64,000 bases of DNA from Datnioides undecimradiatus (GCA_008933995.1 WARS01000036.1:8541285-8605284); one strand, 5' to 3'. Counted from the first letter of the stretch, positions 29,601-45,200 are shown. Program-made: numbers and translations. The notes: generated from the sequence alone by a model not told the origin.

Positions 29601-30826
29601 TCTCTTATACAGAAGTTGGATAGCTAGTAGCAGCTCTTCAGGGGCCTGTTACACCTGAGAAATATCCCAAAAATATGGTAAAGAATAATGACTGAAGTCT
29701 GGGGCTTTCTCTCAGTGCATGTCTTAATTAAAACTGTTATTTGTTTTTTTCTTGCCTCTATGCTGTAATGCTAGGAGTAGATGTAAAGGTGTTAGTCTCG
29801 TCTAGCAGCTGCCTCGTGCCGTCATTAGTGTGGCAGCATTTATGTGTTTATCTTGCAGCAGGGACATGATTGGGTTCCCTGAGAGAGTACATCTTTGTTG
29901 TCCCACACATTGTCCTCCTTTACATTCTGGCTCCGGATAATTACCCGTGACAGTGACACTGCACAGCCTTGTGAAAGTTGACAGTAGTTTAAAGTGTCCT
30001 TTGATAAGACCTTCTTGTCTGGATTTACCACTAAGTTTGTGAGTCAAAGAATGTGCGAGGGATGGCAGGGAGTGCCTGCGTTCATTTCTTCTGTTGCCTA
30101 TAGAGAAGCCTGGAGGAGCGGGCCCACCTCCAGCTCAATGAGCCATGACTGTTTAATTGCCTGACATTCTGTCAGAGCACACACCCTCGAAGCTGGGAGA
30201 GAAATGGAGATTTGAAAGTCCAAAGAGGGGATAAAGGCACAACAGACTGTCAGGCTCAGAGGCGCATTATAGATAAGAGGTGGAGCTTTTAATTTGGCAT
30301 TTGTAACAAGTTTTGGTGCAGTTCAATTTGGTGTAGTTTTATTGGTTCTTTTTGTCTCCCTTGTGTAATACACTGCACACTTTTTATCAGTATGGCACAA
30401 TAAACAATAAGAGCAAGACTCAAACAAGTGTAGACTGTAGAAAGAGCCTGCAGGGAAGAACATTTGTCAAAAATGATCGCTCTGATCCCTAACTTTATGC
30501 CAATAAATGGTATCAGACCCCCTTTTTACACAGCCTTCAGAAGACACATATTTAAATTCAATCAATCATTCAATTATTATTGTTATTATTTTTTGTTTAC
30601 CTGATTATGTCATCATCCCTAACTACCAAGGTTATTAATGTACACCCACTTCCCTGCTTATATATAAATGAAACACAAGTCAGGGCCAGCCCCAACATCT
30701 GTCTAACACTTGTTGGTTTTTTAAAGAAAATGACAAAAACATGGAATTTCTGGAATTTATAAAATGTTGAAAAGGGTTTTTTTTATTTGTTTACTGCTAC
30801 AAGACAACACTGTTGTCAACATTAAA

Positions 30827-30871
<45 letters not shown>

Positions 30872-33800
30872 CTGTAAAATGCTCCCAGCATTAGAGGAAA
30901 CAGCACATGAGAAAATACAACTGAGGTTGTGATTATTGATTAAGTCCCCTTTTTGTATTACAAATGTTTTTCATAAGATCTTATTTTCACCCAAATGGTT
31001 TCATTTTCTTAAATCCAATTTTCACTCATGTCTTCTTATCATTATTTTCAAATTTTGTTTTTCTCTGCACACAAATATGATAGGAGCTTGATGATTGTGA
31101 CTGCACATTAAATGGAAAAGCTATAATTGTAAACAAACTGTGGCTCCCTTTTCATCTGTGCAGATATAATTTACTCATGCCATTCCCCTTCCTCCATCTC
31201 TCTGCCTGTCTTACTCTGTTGAACTTTTTTTTTTTTACCGCTGGATAAAGTAAACATTTTTGAAAACCCAAGTCAACAATCAACAGTGCATTCAGGAATA
31301 CACCCCAAGGTTAGTCTGAACCTACCGCAGCAATTCCCAACTTCTGCTCCAAAAAGAGACACGCTGTACAAAATATTGTAGAAAATACTCTCCATGGAAA
31401 CTGTGAGACACTCAGATGGGTTTCCAACCTGAGGTCACAAAATAAGTATGAGGGGTCACATGAGGATTAACAAGATAAACAGAACAATGTGTGTTCGTTT
31501 TTTTCAAGGTTTTGTTTAAACTCTGCTTTGTTCTTGTGAAATACTGCAAAGTTTTACTTCTCCAGGCCTCTGATTATTACTCAAATAAAACAGCCCGACA
31601 CAAAAAATTAAATAGAAAATGCTCACTGGCTGTGTTTACATGTACACTAATTTTCCACTATTATTGTGAATATGACAACAGTACGAATTTGAATCATGTC
31701 ACCTAAATAGAATAATCGGTTTGGATATTCCAAACGTGGCATTTACTAATTAAGATATGTTTGATGAGCTGATATAATTTGGGTTTCAGGAGCATTCTTT
31801 GGACATGAATGGAGCGCATTTGGAATGTATGTCTCAGATAGGGTTTTCACTGCACACACAAACTAGAAGCCCAAATTCTGGGTGAAGGGAGAAACACAGC
31901 CACTTTTAAACATTTTGAAAGGCTAAGAAATCAACAGATCTTTGGTTGTGCTGGTAGTGATGCCGCACACTGATTGGCCTGTCTAGTTGTGATGTCATTA
32001 CATGCTCTTACATTGGAAAAGCTTACCCTCTTTAATCAATGAATATGGAACTAGGATCAGATTCAGCACATACATCATTCTGCACAGTGAAGGTCAAACA
32101 TCCAAGTGAGCAAAACATAAGTAGAGCCACCAAAGCCCCCCGCTAGTATTGTGACAACAGTTGGCTGAAAAGGTATCAGTCTAATCGTTCCAATGAGTAT
32201 TTCATTCGTTGTGAGTCTGAAAGACACAATCACTCTGTTACTGAGAAGGTTAGTCTCTGCTGGCCTCTCTCAATAAGACAAGGTGGCAGCATGGTGGATC
32301 AATGCTTAGAATTGCTGCCTCACAGCAAGAAAGTTTTGCACTTGAGTTTTTCCACGTTTGCCTCTTCCCTCCTCTTTCTTGGGATATACTCCTACAACCT
32401 GCATGGTCAATAAACTGCTGTTAGATGTGACTGTGTGATTGTCTGTCTATGTTTGTTAGCATTGTAAGAGGCCAGTGATCTGCCCAGGGCATTCCTTGCT
32501 TTTATCCAACACCCGAGCTCCAGCCTGCCATGACTGTGATTAGGAGAGAGTGTGTGAGGGAATGAATAAAAGGTACAGAAAGGTAGTTTTCTGCAGGTCT
32601 GTATATAGAGCCATTTTTACATAGTGTGCGCTGGAAACTATAATATCCTTTTTATTTTTTGTTTATGCTCATATTCAGGATAAATTATTCATTCATAGAT
32701 TTTGAGCATGGACAACTTGTATACCATCAAGTGAAACTGAATATTCATATGCACAGTCTTTTCTCTCTCTCTCTCATTCTTCGCTGTGTCCAGTAGGAAA
32801 CACTGACTAAAACATCCGTGTGTGGTTTGTGAAGTCAGTTGTCAGGAAAATACAAAAAAAAACAAAACACAACCACTCCTTTCCCAAAATCTTGACCCAG
32901 GCATTATATTTGTGCAGTCCAGGAACATGTCAAGCCACTGAGACATTCTTGTTTTGGATACAGCTTAATGGAAGTAAAGTGGGCTTGTCCACAGCTCCAT
33001 TCTCTGAGTTGTTGTATCTACAGACTCTGGTCCAAGCCGTGCAATTATGTAGATTCCACAGATTCTCTCTAAGACCACACAAAAATAAATAGTCTGGAAA
33101 TGCATATGTGGCATCATGGTTTATGGCATTGTTTGACCGTAAAATCAAACAAATTCTCTCAGAGAGGAGGGCCACTCAAGCATAAATATTTGACTGCTGT
33201 GAAAAGATAAACCAACAAACTGCGAATGCTACCTTTAAATGTAATTCACCCCTGCTTCAGACAGCTGCTGGACATGAGGGTGTGATATGACTAGTCTTTG
33301 TGTGACACCAAAGCAGTTTTAATTCTATCTTACCTGAACAATGTGGAAAACAAACATGAAGTGAAAGGTTCATTTGTGCCTGTATGATAGATGTTACAGA
33401 AAGTCAGCAAGAATTCTTACTTTTTAAATGTGTGATGTCAAGGAGCTCAAACAGCTGCATTTGATGTTCATGAGTGAGTAACTCCTATTTCTGAGCATGA
33501 TCTTTTGTCTCACACAGCATGTAGATATTATGTATTGCACAAGAGGTAGACACCTCAAGACATTTGCATATGTGCATCTGCGCTGTTTGTGCCCACACAG
33601 CAGTGAAAAAACTAAATGTTCCTGTATGTTAGTGTCTCAAAGAGCAAACATGCAGAAGCATTATCCACTTATAAAACCATCTGACTCAGTGTCCATCAGC
33701 TACATGTAAGGTTAAGTGCTTATCACCGGTTAGGGAAACTGGGGAGTTTTGGTGGAGCTGATGTGGGATAGGCTTGAATGCCAGGAATTGAGATCCCTTG

Positions 33801-36800
33801 GTTTTCCCGGGAGTGGAAAATTAGAGTTTTTAGCATATAGCACATTTTTATGCATATGCCACAAAAATGTTAACTTCATTAATTATTTCAATCTTCTCTC
33901 AGTAATTATGTTGTGTTTTTTAGTCAAGTTTAACAGTAAAAAAAATCTGTTTGTTTTTTCGCCCCAAAGATTCTTTGAAATAAGATGTTTAATCTACTGC
34001 CACATAAAATATGAAAATGGAAGAGGAACATCAGAAAATTAGTATAAGCATCTGTATATATTCATTGCCTGCAGTTATGTGGTTAACACAGTATTTAATT
34101 TATCACAAGAAATGGAATAAGAGTGATCTATTCCCAGGAAGTCATAATTGGAAATTTACGGGAAATTCTTCCATCCTGATGTGGGATAAATAAGTGGCAG
34201 CTACTATGGTTAGAGTGCCTGAAACATCTGTGAAAATGAGGCAGAAACCCCTCATTTTAACATTAACATCACATTACACTCAGTGAAACCAGCTTAAGGC
34301 ATCTTTGCTAATCATAAACACGTCTGCAAATTTCCAAAGTAAACAGATCTTAAAGTGGACAGATTGGATTTGGCAGAGGCGTTTGGACTATATTCTCTGA
34401 ATCCTAATGCTGCCAAGAGACAGTAGTAATGTGTAGTAGACCTTTAGGTCCCCACTCAGAGGAAGATCCTGTATTAACTATATCTGTTAATGAATGGTCT
34501 GAGTTCAGATTACTGTTTGGTTTGTACATCTCAATTTGTCAGTGAAATCACTCTACTTATTGTGTAAATCAATCAAATGTGGGCTATGTATTTTTAGAAA
34601 CGTATCATAGTACCAGACTCAGAGGTGGAAATTAAGTACATTTACTCATATGCATTGAAGAAATTCAAGTACCTCCATTTTATGCTACTTTATACATCTA
34701 CTCCAATACATTAAGGGAATTACTGAACTTTTTACTTTGCTAAATTTATTCAACAGTTATAGTTACAAAGTCACTTTGTAGATCATGATTTTGCGCAAAA
34801 AATATAGAATCACCTCATAGAATGTGACACATTGGCGAAGATTAAACTGCCCACCAGCACATAAAGTAGTTAACATTCAGTCCACCTCCAGCAGCTGCAA
34901 CTTTGAAATGCTTCTGAAATGTTACTGAATCAGTAAAAAAACACCAGAATAGCAATACACAGGTGTAATTAGAGCTGCATCATCTCTTAATCATTTCAAC
35001 CAAACTGGCTGATTTTCAGCAGCCTCATCTTGAAACCTCTATGAAAAATTTAAGGGGCTCAAAAATTTCTGGCCCACTGGCCAACGGATCGGACTGTAAT
35101 TGTGCTGGACGACTTCCAGCTGTCAACATATGTAATTGTAGAGCAGAGCAATCCATGTAAGGAGCATCAACCTCACAGAACCTAAATAAAGGTTTTAAAA
35201 AAGGGCCACTTTATGTGGGTGTGTAATCATGTGTCGTCTTTCTCATACATGGCAGACTGTTGTACAGTCGAGACTGCACACATTGTTTTGAATGGGCCTC
35301 TGGGATCTGTATTACGTCAAAAGCCACTCAGGGTGACCAGTAACCACAAATCACCACATCCACCAAAGCAGATAAATTGTGGCTGTGGCCTTTGTGTTCT
35401 GAGTGAAAAGTCTCACCTTTTGAGAAATAGAGAGAGAGAAAGGAGCTGTACATGTAGCTGAACAGGAAGCAAAGCCTCCCCTCATTACACTCCCATCACT
35501 TTGTGTCAGATGGAGGGCAAAATTAAATAATGTGTCTGACAAACATGCAAGGAGACGTATCCCATAGCGACACATCTCACTCAGGCAGTCAGATAACTGG
35601 GGTTACAGCCACACAGCACAGCAAAGCTTTATGCCCTTGGTCCTGTCGTGAGATGAAGACATCACACATGCTGTATTAAGCCAAAAGGTGCAACAACAAT
35701 AGAATACTTATCAGCCTCAGTTCACTGTTGTCATTCAGAAGGCAACACTTGTAATGTCGTCAAGGAGACAGACTGAATATGAACCACTGTGGCTTTAGGG
35801 CTTAGGTTTAAAACTATTTGGGCATAGAAATTATAAGAGAGGAGTTACATAAGTGATTTTTGTTTTTTTAAATCCTTAGTTTGATTTATTCTCTGACATA
35901 TTTCATGCAACATGTGTCTATGGAGTGCGAAACTAAGGATATTTGAGTCTTGTCCATGGTGGTTGAGAGTAGCCCTCAAAAAGGAGAACACAAATCTAGA
36001 TCACAAAGAGTGAAAGAGTGAGTTCTGGACCCTTATTTATCAAAGTTCTGTGGAAAACATTTGAGAAAGGAGGAAAAAAAGTTCTACATCATAAGTGAAG
36101 AATCAGACACATTTGTCAAGTAACAAAGTCCTGCTCTTGACAAAGTGTAGCAGCAACCTAAAGAGCAACTCACAAGCAATTGCGTGATTGATCACGTGTT
36201 CAAATTGTCAGTCAAACAGAATGAATACACTACTGTTCATACATTCATGTGTTCTTACTGATGTGTTATTCTACTCACACTATATGATATTATATTAGTA
36301 AGTTAGTCTTATTTGCGCACATTGGACTACCAGTTTCCATGTGTAAGGCACAAGTAGACACTAATCATGAAAATCAGGATAAAACTTTAAGAAACTGACC
36401 AAAATGAAAAAACAAAAGAAAACTGAACTTACAGTCTATTTGTCAGTATCTCTGCCAGTTGGATTAAGCAGTAGCCTAGGCTCCCTTTGGATTACCTGGT
36501 TTTGCAAACTAGTTTACGTTTGTTACGTTATGTTAACAGCTGCTACTAATAAGGCTACAATTTCTCAAAATACGTCAGTGATTTTACTAAAATCACTCCA
36601 TGCGTTGTCTCTTCATTCTCAGTGACTAACGCTGGTGCTATAAAGGCTCTGCTACTTTTCATATCTGTCAATACATTAATGAGACACATTGGCCCCATTG
36701 CACGAGGCTGACTGCCTCTCTGGGGAACAGGGGCAGCAGGGAGTGAGCTGGCCTGCCGATGATTGCTCTGTTCTCCAGTGTGCATAGCTTCCCTTTAATC

Positions 36801-39182
36801 ATCTCCCTTTTTCAAACTTCTCCTGTGGTAGCCTTGGGCGAATCACACACACTAACTCACCACTGTTTCATCAATATTCTGTCATATTTTCTCACTGTGG
36901 GATCATTGTGTGATAAATTTTGCCATGGTGCACCATATTGGCTAACTGTGTGGATATCAGGGGACTGAGCAAATGGTTTGAGGCAATATTATGTAAAATG
37001 GGCCACTGAATGTGTCCTATTGTACACTGACGGTATGTAAATACTACATGAACTACAACAACATACAAGGATTTGTCGTTACAAATTAAGCTTCATTTTA
37101 CCTACCTTCTGAAATTAATGTATTTTTAGGATTATTATTATTATTTCTACCCAGAAGAGTGATCAAACCTGATCGAATTAGAGACTAAAGTGGTTGTTGG
37201 TTTGAAATTACGTGTCTCTTGCAGCAACACAGTCTTTGCTATTTTTGGAACCAGCTTTATAATTTTTTTTTTTTCTTTTTTGTGTCTTTTTTTTTTTCAA
37301 GGTACACAGAGTTTCACCGTCACATTAAATTAAAGGCATGATGAATTATTTCTCTTACAACAGTTATGAAGACTGTTGAAAGTTGAAAATAAAGTTATAT
37401 CTCCAGGGTGTCACAGCACTGAGCGATTAAATTCAGCATCCAGCTTTTTTCTCACTGAGGTATGAAATCAGAACTCAATTTGACAACGCAGACGGTATGA
37501 GGGGGAAATTCAATATAATGCACTTGTGCAATTACATCAACACACTGCGCAGTATTTATGTGTAACACCAATAAGTGATAAATATTAATTACTTTTGTTT
37601 GTCTCTCAGTAGTATATGTATCCATTCCTCAGTTTGTGTCAGATATACCATTAGGATGGATCTCGCAAAAGTGCAAAATAATAGCCAGTTTTGAATAACA
37701 ATAGAGTTTCAATGTATGTCAAGTGTTCATTCCCAAGAAGCAGCATAATAAAAATCTCACAGTACTGTCACTGACAGTGCTGTCACCAGGAGATATAAGA
37801 GATATATAGCACTGCCTTTGTTGAGATGTCCACATAAAATCATGTTGTAGTATTATGCCGTGACTGATTTATGCGAGGACACAATCAGTCGTAATCAAGG
37901 GAAACAAGGAGGGCGGCTCCAGCTGAGACAAAGAGAAAAAGTGTGATGGCCCACAGAATGATGCTAAAAATGGGCCTATCATGAACACATGGCATGTAGC
38001 CCGGCAGTGGAGGACCAAAACCACCGCTGCACTGTCATATCAAAGCACATTTTAGTTTGCAAGTGGTTGTGCTGTTTTCTAACCATGATTTGCTTTGGTG
38101 TACCATTCCCATCTGTGTGAGTCCAGCAAGATAAACAGCTGGGCGATGTCTTTCTAGTCTCATCTATTGTGAAGTCGCAGAGGGGAAACATATTTGCTTT
38201 GGCCCTTCGTTGATGGATATTGATCGGTTGGAAACGGCCTACATCTACATGCACTCTGGTAGTTACCTGCTCTAAGAAACAGCGGCAGTCACCTTTGAGT
38301 TGACTGTTTCAAGACAAGGACAAAAAAGGCGTGACATGGGTGGGAGGGCTGCTACTAAAAAACATTATCACAGAGGTCATTTACTCTGTGTGCTTTGGGA
38401 CAGCCAATATTATCTCTACTCTGATGATTTTTTTTAATCGTGCTAAAAATGCTTTAGAGCCAGATGGCAGGTCTTGCTTGAGAGAATCTGCTGTTTATGG
38501 GTGGACCTGAACCAATGAGGAGGACTTTATGACGTGTTAGACACCAGATTAAATAGCCGTGTCTGGGGACGTACACCCACTGGGCCTCAGCACCCTGATA
38601 CTCGACACTGTAGCAGTCGATCTGTTGGCGACATTAACACACCGTGCACCCAGACTTAGAAAGCAACTCCTATTAGTTTTTTAGGATCGGCTCTGTCAAC
38701 AATATAACTTTGATGGAGAATGTGATGAAGAGGCAGAGTTATTCTTACTGTGGCCTTCCTCCTTGTGAGAACTATTCGCTCCGTCCTCAAAGTGGTCACT
38801 GGTCAGGCAGAGACTCATGGCACGGCCAAGGCCTTGGTATGAGCAGAACCGACTCCCTGACCTCTGTAATTGAGATGCAGGAAGAAAACTGCATTCGTAT
38901 CAAATGAAAAACTATTTTAACGCAGACAGGAGGAGCAGTTGCCAGGGAAAATAAGTTGATCGAGGAGTTGTCTGCCCCTTGTGGTTTAGTGGCGAGACCT
39001 GCTGCCGAGTCTATGATTAGATTGAACGTGCACTAATTTAGCTCAGACTGGCAGCAGAGGGATATGCTCTGTGTCAAGCTGCGATGGCATCCCCAGATAG
39101 TTGCTTGAAAAAGGACTAATTGTTAATTTAACAAGATAGGTGTTTTAACTAGCACAAGGCTGAATGTCTGATAAGCTGATTT

Positions 39183-39227
<45 letters not shown>

Positions 39228-42200
39228 GTGTGTGTGTGTGTGTGTGAGCTGAGAGAAAGGGAGATTTTCCAGCTGAGAGAGCAGCCAGGGGAGAGCTGAC
39301 CACTGACGGTCAGCACTGTGAGCGTGATGTGTTTTGAGAATAAAAGTTAGAGAGATGGTGTAGTGTGGCCACACATATTTCTGTTTTTTATTTCTTTTTT
39401 CTATATATTTTCCATGTAAAGGCCAATAGCACGTCCAGGCATCATCCCACAGCCAGATGCGGTGCTGCCAGGAGTGCGACTGCAGCTTCAAAGCCAGTGA
39501 CACGTCAGCTTTTGATCCGAGGATAGGCAAGGGCATCTGAAAACCACTGGTCAAAGTACCATCCACTCACATTTCTGTGCTGAGCTGAGAGGTGGCATGC
39601 AGCTGCCACCCGTGCATACAGGAAAAAAAACCCCCAAAAACATGACCTGCACACTCAGCTGCGTGCACACGAAAGCAAGACGGATGATAAATACTTGGAG
39701 TATCTGCAAACACGTAGGCTTTAAGCCTGCTAACACCGTTATCTCATTGGCTCATACTGTTGTTTTTGCAAATAATTATTATCTGCAAACATTTCCTCCT
39801 GTTTGTCCGTTCGAGCCAGCCAATTACTTTTTACAGCGAGTAAACATTGTACTGTATATCTGGTATGTTTGGTTGGATTTTATTTGTGGCAAGAGGGAAA
39901 AAAGGATGTTCAAAGTTGAGGTTGTGTTCGGATCATGGCACACTAAGCCGTGCTAGCTGTGACACATTACAGGCTACGTCTCAGTGCTGTTTACCGCTGA
40001 ATTAATCTCCTATATTGTGGCTGAACTTCCTGTTTTCCTGTTCCTGATGAGACAGAAATAGCTGGAACAGAAAGAGAGAGAGAGTGAGAGAGAACAAAAT
40101 TACAGATGATTGATTTTATTACAATTATGATTCAATTCATATTTATTAAGATATTAATCATACATTAAAAGGCAGAAAAATTAAGGGCAATTACACTCAA
40201 GCACCGCAGCCCAGTTCCATTGTGGCACTTGAAATGTTTCAAATGACGTGGAGAAAAGGTGCAGGAGGGCACATGCTATATGGTCCAGAGATGGCTGAGC
40301 ATATAGTGTTATAGCACAGTTGAGAGAGACCAGAGGCTTTATTCACAAAGCTCCTTAGAATAAGAGTCAGGTTTAAGATCACGGGTCAGCTAGCCATGAA
40401 ACCTTCACTTTCACTCAGGAGTGTGGTACCAGGGAGAAAGACCAAAGTGGAAGAGACCAGAGAGAGAGAAACACACACAGTAGGAGTAATATACTGTCTG
40501 TACTGTCTGGCTCATGACAGGAAGCAGAGAAACTGAGAGCAAAAGACAAAAAGGAAAGGAGAGAGCGGGCAAAACTACACCTTGCTGCAGCTTTTCAACC
40601 TCTAGGTTTAAACCAAGGCTTAATCATGAATAATTTCTCTCCTCGTTTTAGCTAAACACAAGCACTTTTGAAGGGTAGGTCCTTTAGTAGTTTGTATTTT
40701 TGGCACCTTTATTAAGTCCCATGAAAGGGGAAAAAAAACACCAATAAAACTATGTTTTTATTGTGTATGTGGCCAGTGCAGGCAGCTTGTAACATTCCTT
40801 TGTACCGTAGAGCTTCATTGTTGTCCAGAAATCACTGAAAATACAGTGGCACACCGCCACACTGAGTTCCTTCTTTATAATAAATGTGGTGACTGCACCG
40901 TCCTGCTGTTGTTAATACTTACAAGGTGTATTATTCTGCTGCTGAAATCCCCAACAAAGCTATTGTTTACTTGTGTTTGAGTAGCTACTGTGATCAGTTG
41001 TTTTGCTGAGCCTTTTAACAATGAAACCATACACTCACCAGACACTTCATTAGGTAGACTTGTACATTTTAATATGATCCAACAGAAAAAAAAAGCTCTG
41101 CTGCCATGAATTGAACTTTTATGTAGCTTGTGATTCTAATAATCTGGTACTTATATGTAGATTAATTGGGTGACCAAAATATTAGGTGCACCTATTAATG
41201 TAATTACTTCAGTTCAACACCACTGCAGATGACAACCTCAATAGTAAAGATATAGTTAAATGAATAACCTCTCTGACAGTGTCAATCAAAACGGAACATT
41301 ATTATCTGTGTGAAGGCAGAATTTATGGCCGAGCTGTCGTATTGGATCATCATTAGGTTGTAGAAGTGTACCTCATGAAGTCGCCAGTGAGCGTATGAAT
41401 CGCTTTTAAAGATTTATGTCTTCAGGAGGAAGGAATGTGCTCAAGGCTGAGTCCCACAGATGGAGTCTGGAATTCAGAAAGTATTGAAAAAGACACGAAA
41501 GCAGTGTTGATTTTGCTCTTTTGATAGGATTTGTTGACTTTGAGAAAATGTGGAATAACACCAGACTTTTTCTTTGAATTGTCTTTTCACACTTTGGTGA
41601 AATGTGTGAGACAAATATTTCAGTTGTCCAGCTGAACCACTGAAATCTTTAGCACCTCTGAACCGAAAACAACGTTACTAAAAATGTAATATTTAAAATC
41701 CATAATGTGAATATCTAGCAGTGTATCTAACAGAGCAAGATTTTATGTTTTATTGTGGAATTAAAATGAAATAAAACAGTTAATAAAAAAATAGTTGATT
41801 TAACTTTCTTAATGTTCAATGAACCTTCAAAATAATGTGAAACAAAATATTCTATCACAGTTTTTCTTAACATCTCTAGGTATGAATTTTCACAAAATTA
41901 CAGGGAACCTTATACATCACACCTTTAAGACAGAATATAGATGATGTGATGCATTAAACAGAGATAGAGCAAGGCCATGTACATCCCTGTAGGACAAGCC
42001 TTCCTCGTGAAGACCTTGGCAAAGTAGAAAATATATATTATTTTTCTTTTTGTGCAGTATAAGATAGTAATAGAACCAACATTGGACCCTGACTGAAAGA
42101 AAGAAAGAAAGAAAGAAAGAAAGAAAAAAGAAGTCGAGTCAACCAAAGATATTTCACATTAATAAGCATTTTATGAAATTTTCACAACAAGCTGTAATCT

Positions 42201-45200
42201 CCATTACTATGAGTTAATCATTTATTAAATTTTGGTTAACTTCTTATAAATACTATTTAATTGTGTGTGTGTGTGCTTAAGAAATATGAGAATTTGTATC
42301 AGCCCAGAATAAAAAACTGAATATTTGGATACTTGGTTGTTAGAAGACAAAGTACAAAGCACAGTCATATGTGAGTGTGCATGGCAATATGTCTTCAATC
42401 ATGTCGTATGTAATATCATGCTTAAAACGTTATTTCATGTCACTGGGAGAGGTCATTTAGTGACAAACGTGTACAGTGAATGCTTATAAAAGCCGTGCCT
42501 GTCCTTTTCTCCAGCACTTCTAATACACTGAGATGCATGGTGGCAATGTTTTAATGTTTTGCATAAGTTCTCGAAGTCACTGAAGGAAAGAATTACAGTA
42601 TACGTAAATGATCATGACTTGCACATCTACTACTGAGTAAATGCTTCTATCAACTGGCCTGTCAGCCCTTATTACACAAGTATAGGTATCACACACTTAT
42701 AGCACCTTAAATGTCATCAGGAAATGAAATAGCTATCACACATGATTATAATAGTAATCTTTTAGTGTGTCACTGAAAACAAATACAGTTTAATAACCTG
42801 ATGTGAGGCGAGGGGGCGGTGTTTTGCTTGTGATCCTCATTGGGATTTTTAATGAGAATATCAGCCCTGTCAGTAACAGGCAGCTGATTATAATGAGGAT
42901 CTTTGCTCCAAACGCACACACACACACACACACACTTACTACCCTCTCCTGTTACATACCATCACCTTACTTTAATATTAATCTGAACATGTTTTCCTCT
43001 TTATTCTGCAGATTGTTTTGTACTTCATCAGTCATCCTGGCTGCCTCTGTAAATACAGTTACACCACATGGAGACTCATGTGAACCTGAAGTTTGATGTA
43101 AAAGAAACTACTCGTAAACATAATTGCTTTCAATTTAAAATGTATTCTCTCACTGTCATTTCCCCTCTGTACTCTGTTTTGCTCTATTCCTCAAAGACGT
43201 AGTGCCATCTAGTGTGCATTGGTGCTGTTTGCATGCTGGGGCTGTTTGTTGCAGTCGTATTATTTATTCATGGGCAATGCGCAATGAGGTGAGAGGCAGA
43301 CTTTTCCCAGAGGCATATTTATTACTATGTGAAAAGATTCAGCCTTTACTTCTCTTTTTAAACTTTTCTTCCTTGAAGCATCAGACATTTGAGGTATTTT
43401 AGGTTCATAGAGTGCTTTTATTTTATACCCAGTGGATTTCTTTTAGTTATCTGTCTCAATGGGGAGTTTTACATAACTGCTAAGACTGTGTTTTTGTTGT
43501 GTTTGGTAAAAATAGGAAATATTCAACGTTCAGACAATGGATTTATGGCTGAGTACAGCTTTATGTGTCTATACTGCACTGTGGAGAGGATTATGAATTA
43601 ATCATTAAGACATTGTCAGTTATCTCAGCCCACGTTGGTAGAAGTGAAATGTTGTGAATCAGTTTTCAACTGCATGAAACATAACAGCACAGTGTTTAGC
43701 GGAGGCGCTAATTAAATATTTGCATTACTAAATCCTTAGTTTGCCAATTCCAGTTTAACATGCACTGTTTATCAGCCTGGTCTGGCCAGGTGATCCTGAG
43801 AAACACTGTGAATCTCTCACTCGTTAAACTTTACTTAATGTGAGGTTTAGTCAAACATTGCCAGTCAATCTCTTGCATTGAGTGCAGCCTTGACCCTCTG
43901 GGCAGTATCACAGCTGCTGAAGTGCTTTGGCATCAGTGTGACAGGATTAACACATCAAAAGCAGAGTCGGGGCCTACAGCAGCGTCACAGAGTCAGTACA
44001 GCACCTTTCATGTTCTGCTCAGGTTCACTACAATTTCACGTAAGCCAACAGCAAGTCAGACGGAAAAAGATAATGGGGCCAACCTGCTGCTATCAGGCTT
44101 TCCCTCAGCCTCAGTGAAATATGTCAAATTCTGTGTTTGATGAAAGATTGGAGTTCAACAGGCTCAAGTCAGGAAACGATATCTGACTTTGTCACATGGC
44201 CAGGATGCAAAGGAGCATTTAAGTCTGACATTCAAGCTGAAATTATTGCTGCAAGCCTGCACGGTCTTACTTTTCATGATGCAAACAGTTGATAGTCAAC
44301 ATGGAGGGAAATTAAACCCAAATCTTTTTTTGTGGGCATCAGAGAGTTAAGATGTCTCAGGGTTAAAGCCCAAGATTTATAATTCCTTTGATAAGATGCG
44401 ATAATAAGTGAAGGTGGGGAGGTTTATAATAAATTTATCATGAGAATCACAAGACGAAAGGTCAATTAAGGGCACAAACAATAGAATTATACCTGCAGTT
44501 TTTCATATCTTCAGCATCAAGGATATCTTTCGGTGTCTGCATGTCTCTAAAGAATATACAAGAATATTTGGTGAATAGTAATATTTCAATTTCATCTCAT
44601 TAAACAAATTCCATATTCATTACAGTTATGCATCTAATTAACATTTCACCTTAACGTGATCTTTGTTTTTAGTGCCCATATTCATTCTATTGTGTGTTCT
44701 ACATAAACCTTTACATGCAGCTCTGCAACTGCAAAAGCTAAGTTAATCCCTAATTAGTTTTTACTGTTTTGTTTTGTTTCTCCACTCCTGTGACGAACTC
44801 TGCCTTTGCTTAAGGTGCTTGACATAAAAGAGAAACTGAAGCTGTCGAAGAAATTTTGGTCCAACCTGCCGGAGGCGATGTGCGTGGAGGACAGAGTGAC
44901 CGCTGGAAATGCCAGCGATGACGAGTGCTGGAATGGGCACACCAAGGGCAGGTAAAGGCATCCATGCCCGAGGGTTAATGCAGGCTAATGCAAAAGGTTC
45001 AAAGTCTGTTCGACTCGACTAATGTTAATCAGTCTAATCCTGGAATTAATTAGGACCAGATTATTTACTTTCACTGATTTAAACTCAGCTGTGCAAGAAC
45101 TCTGCATACTTTGACTGTTATTTGTCAATATAACAGACAGTAAATACTCAAAACAATTCTTTGGATTTATCTTTTACTATATATTATAATTTTATTTTAA

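Larger units (their letters stand above)
25516..44814 (+). other. gpc6 intron 6 (19.3 kb)
   Basis: The largest intron in the window. It holds SINE-like copies at 27914-28075 and 32282-32573, a hAT-like repeat at 34620-34975, a complete MITE at 41032-41393, and microsatellites at 30830, 39187, 42095 and 42915. Stretches such as 37380-37600 and 38440-38900 have balanced, non-repetitive composition and might be conserved regulatory DNA. No coding exon recognised; the longest open frame (39123-39566, -) is a His-Thr repeat artefact. Confidence 0.75.

Noticed and set aside
39123-39566. 147-codon - frame with a long His-Thr repeat
   Set aside because: The frame is held open by the GT microsatellite at 39187-39247; no homology recognised.
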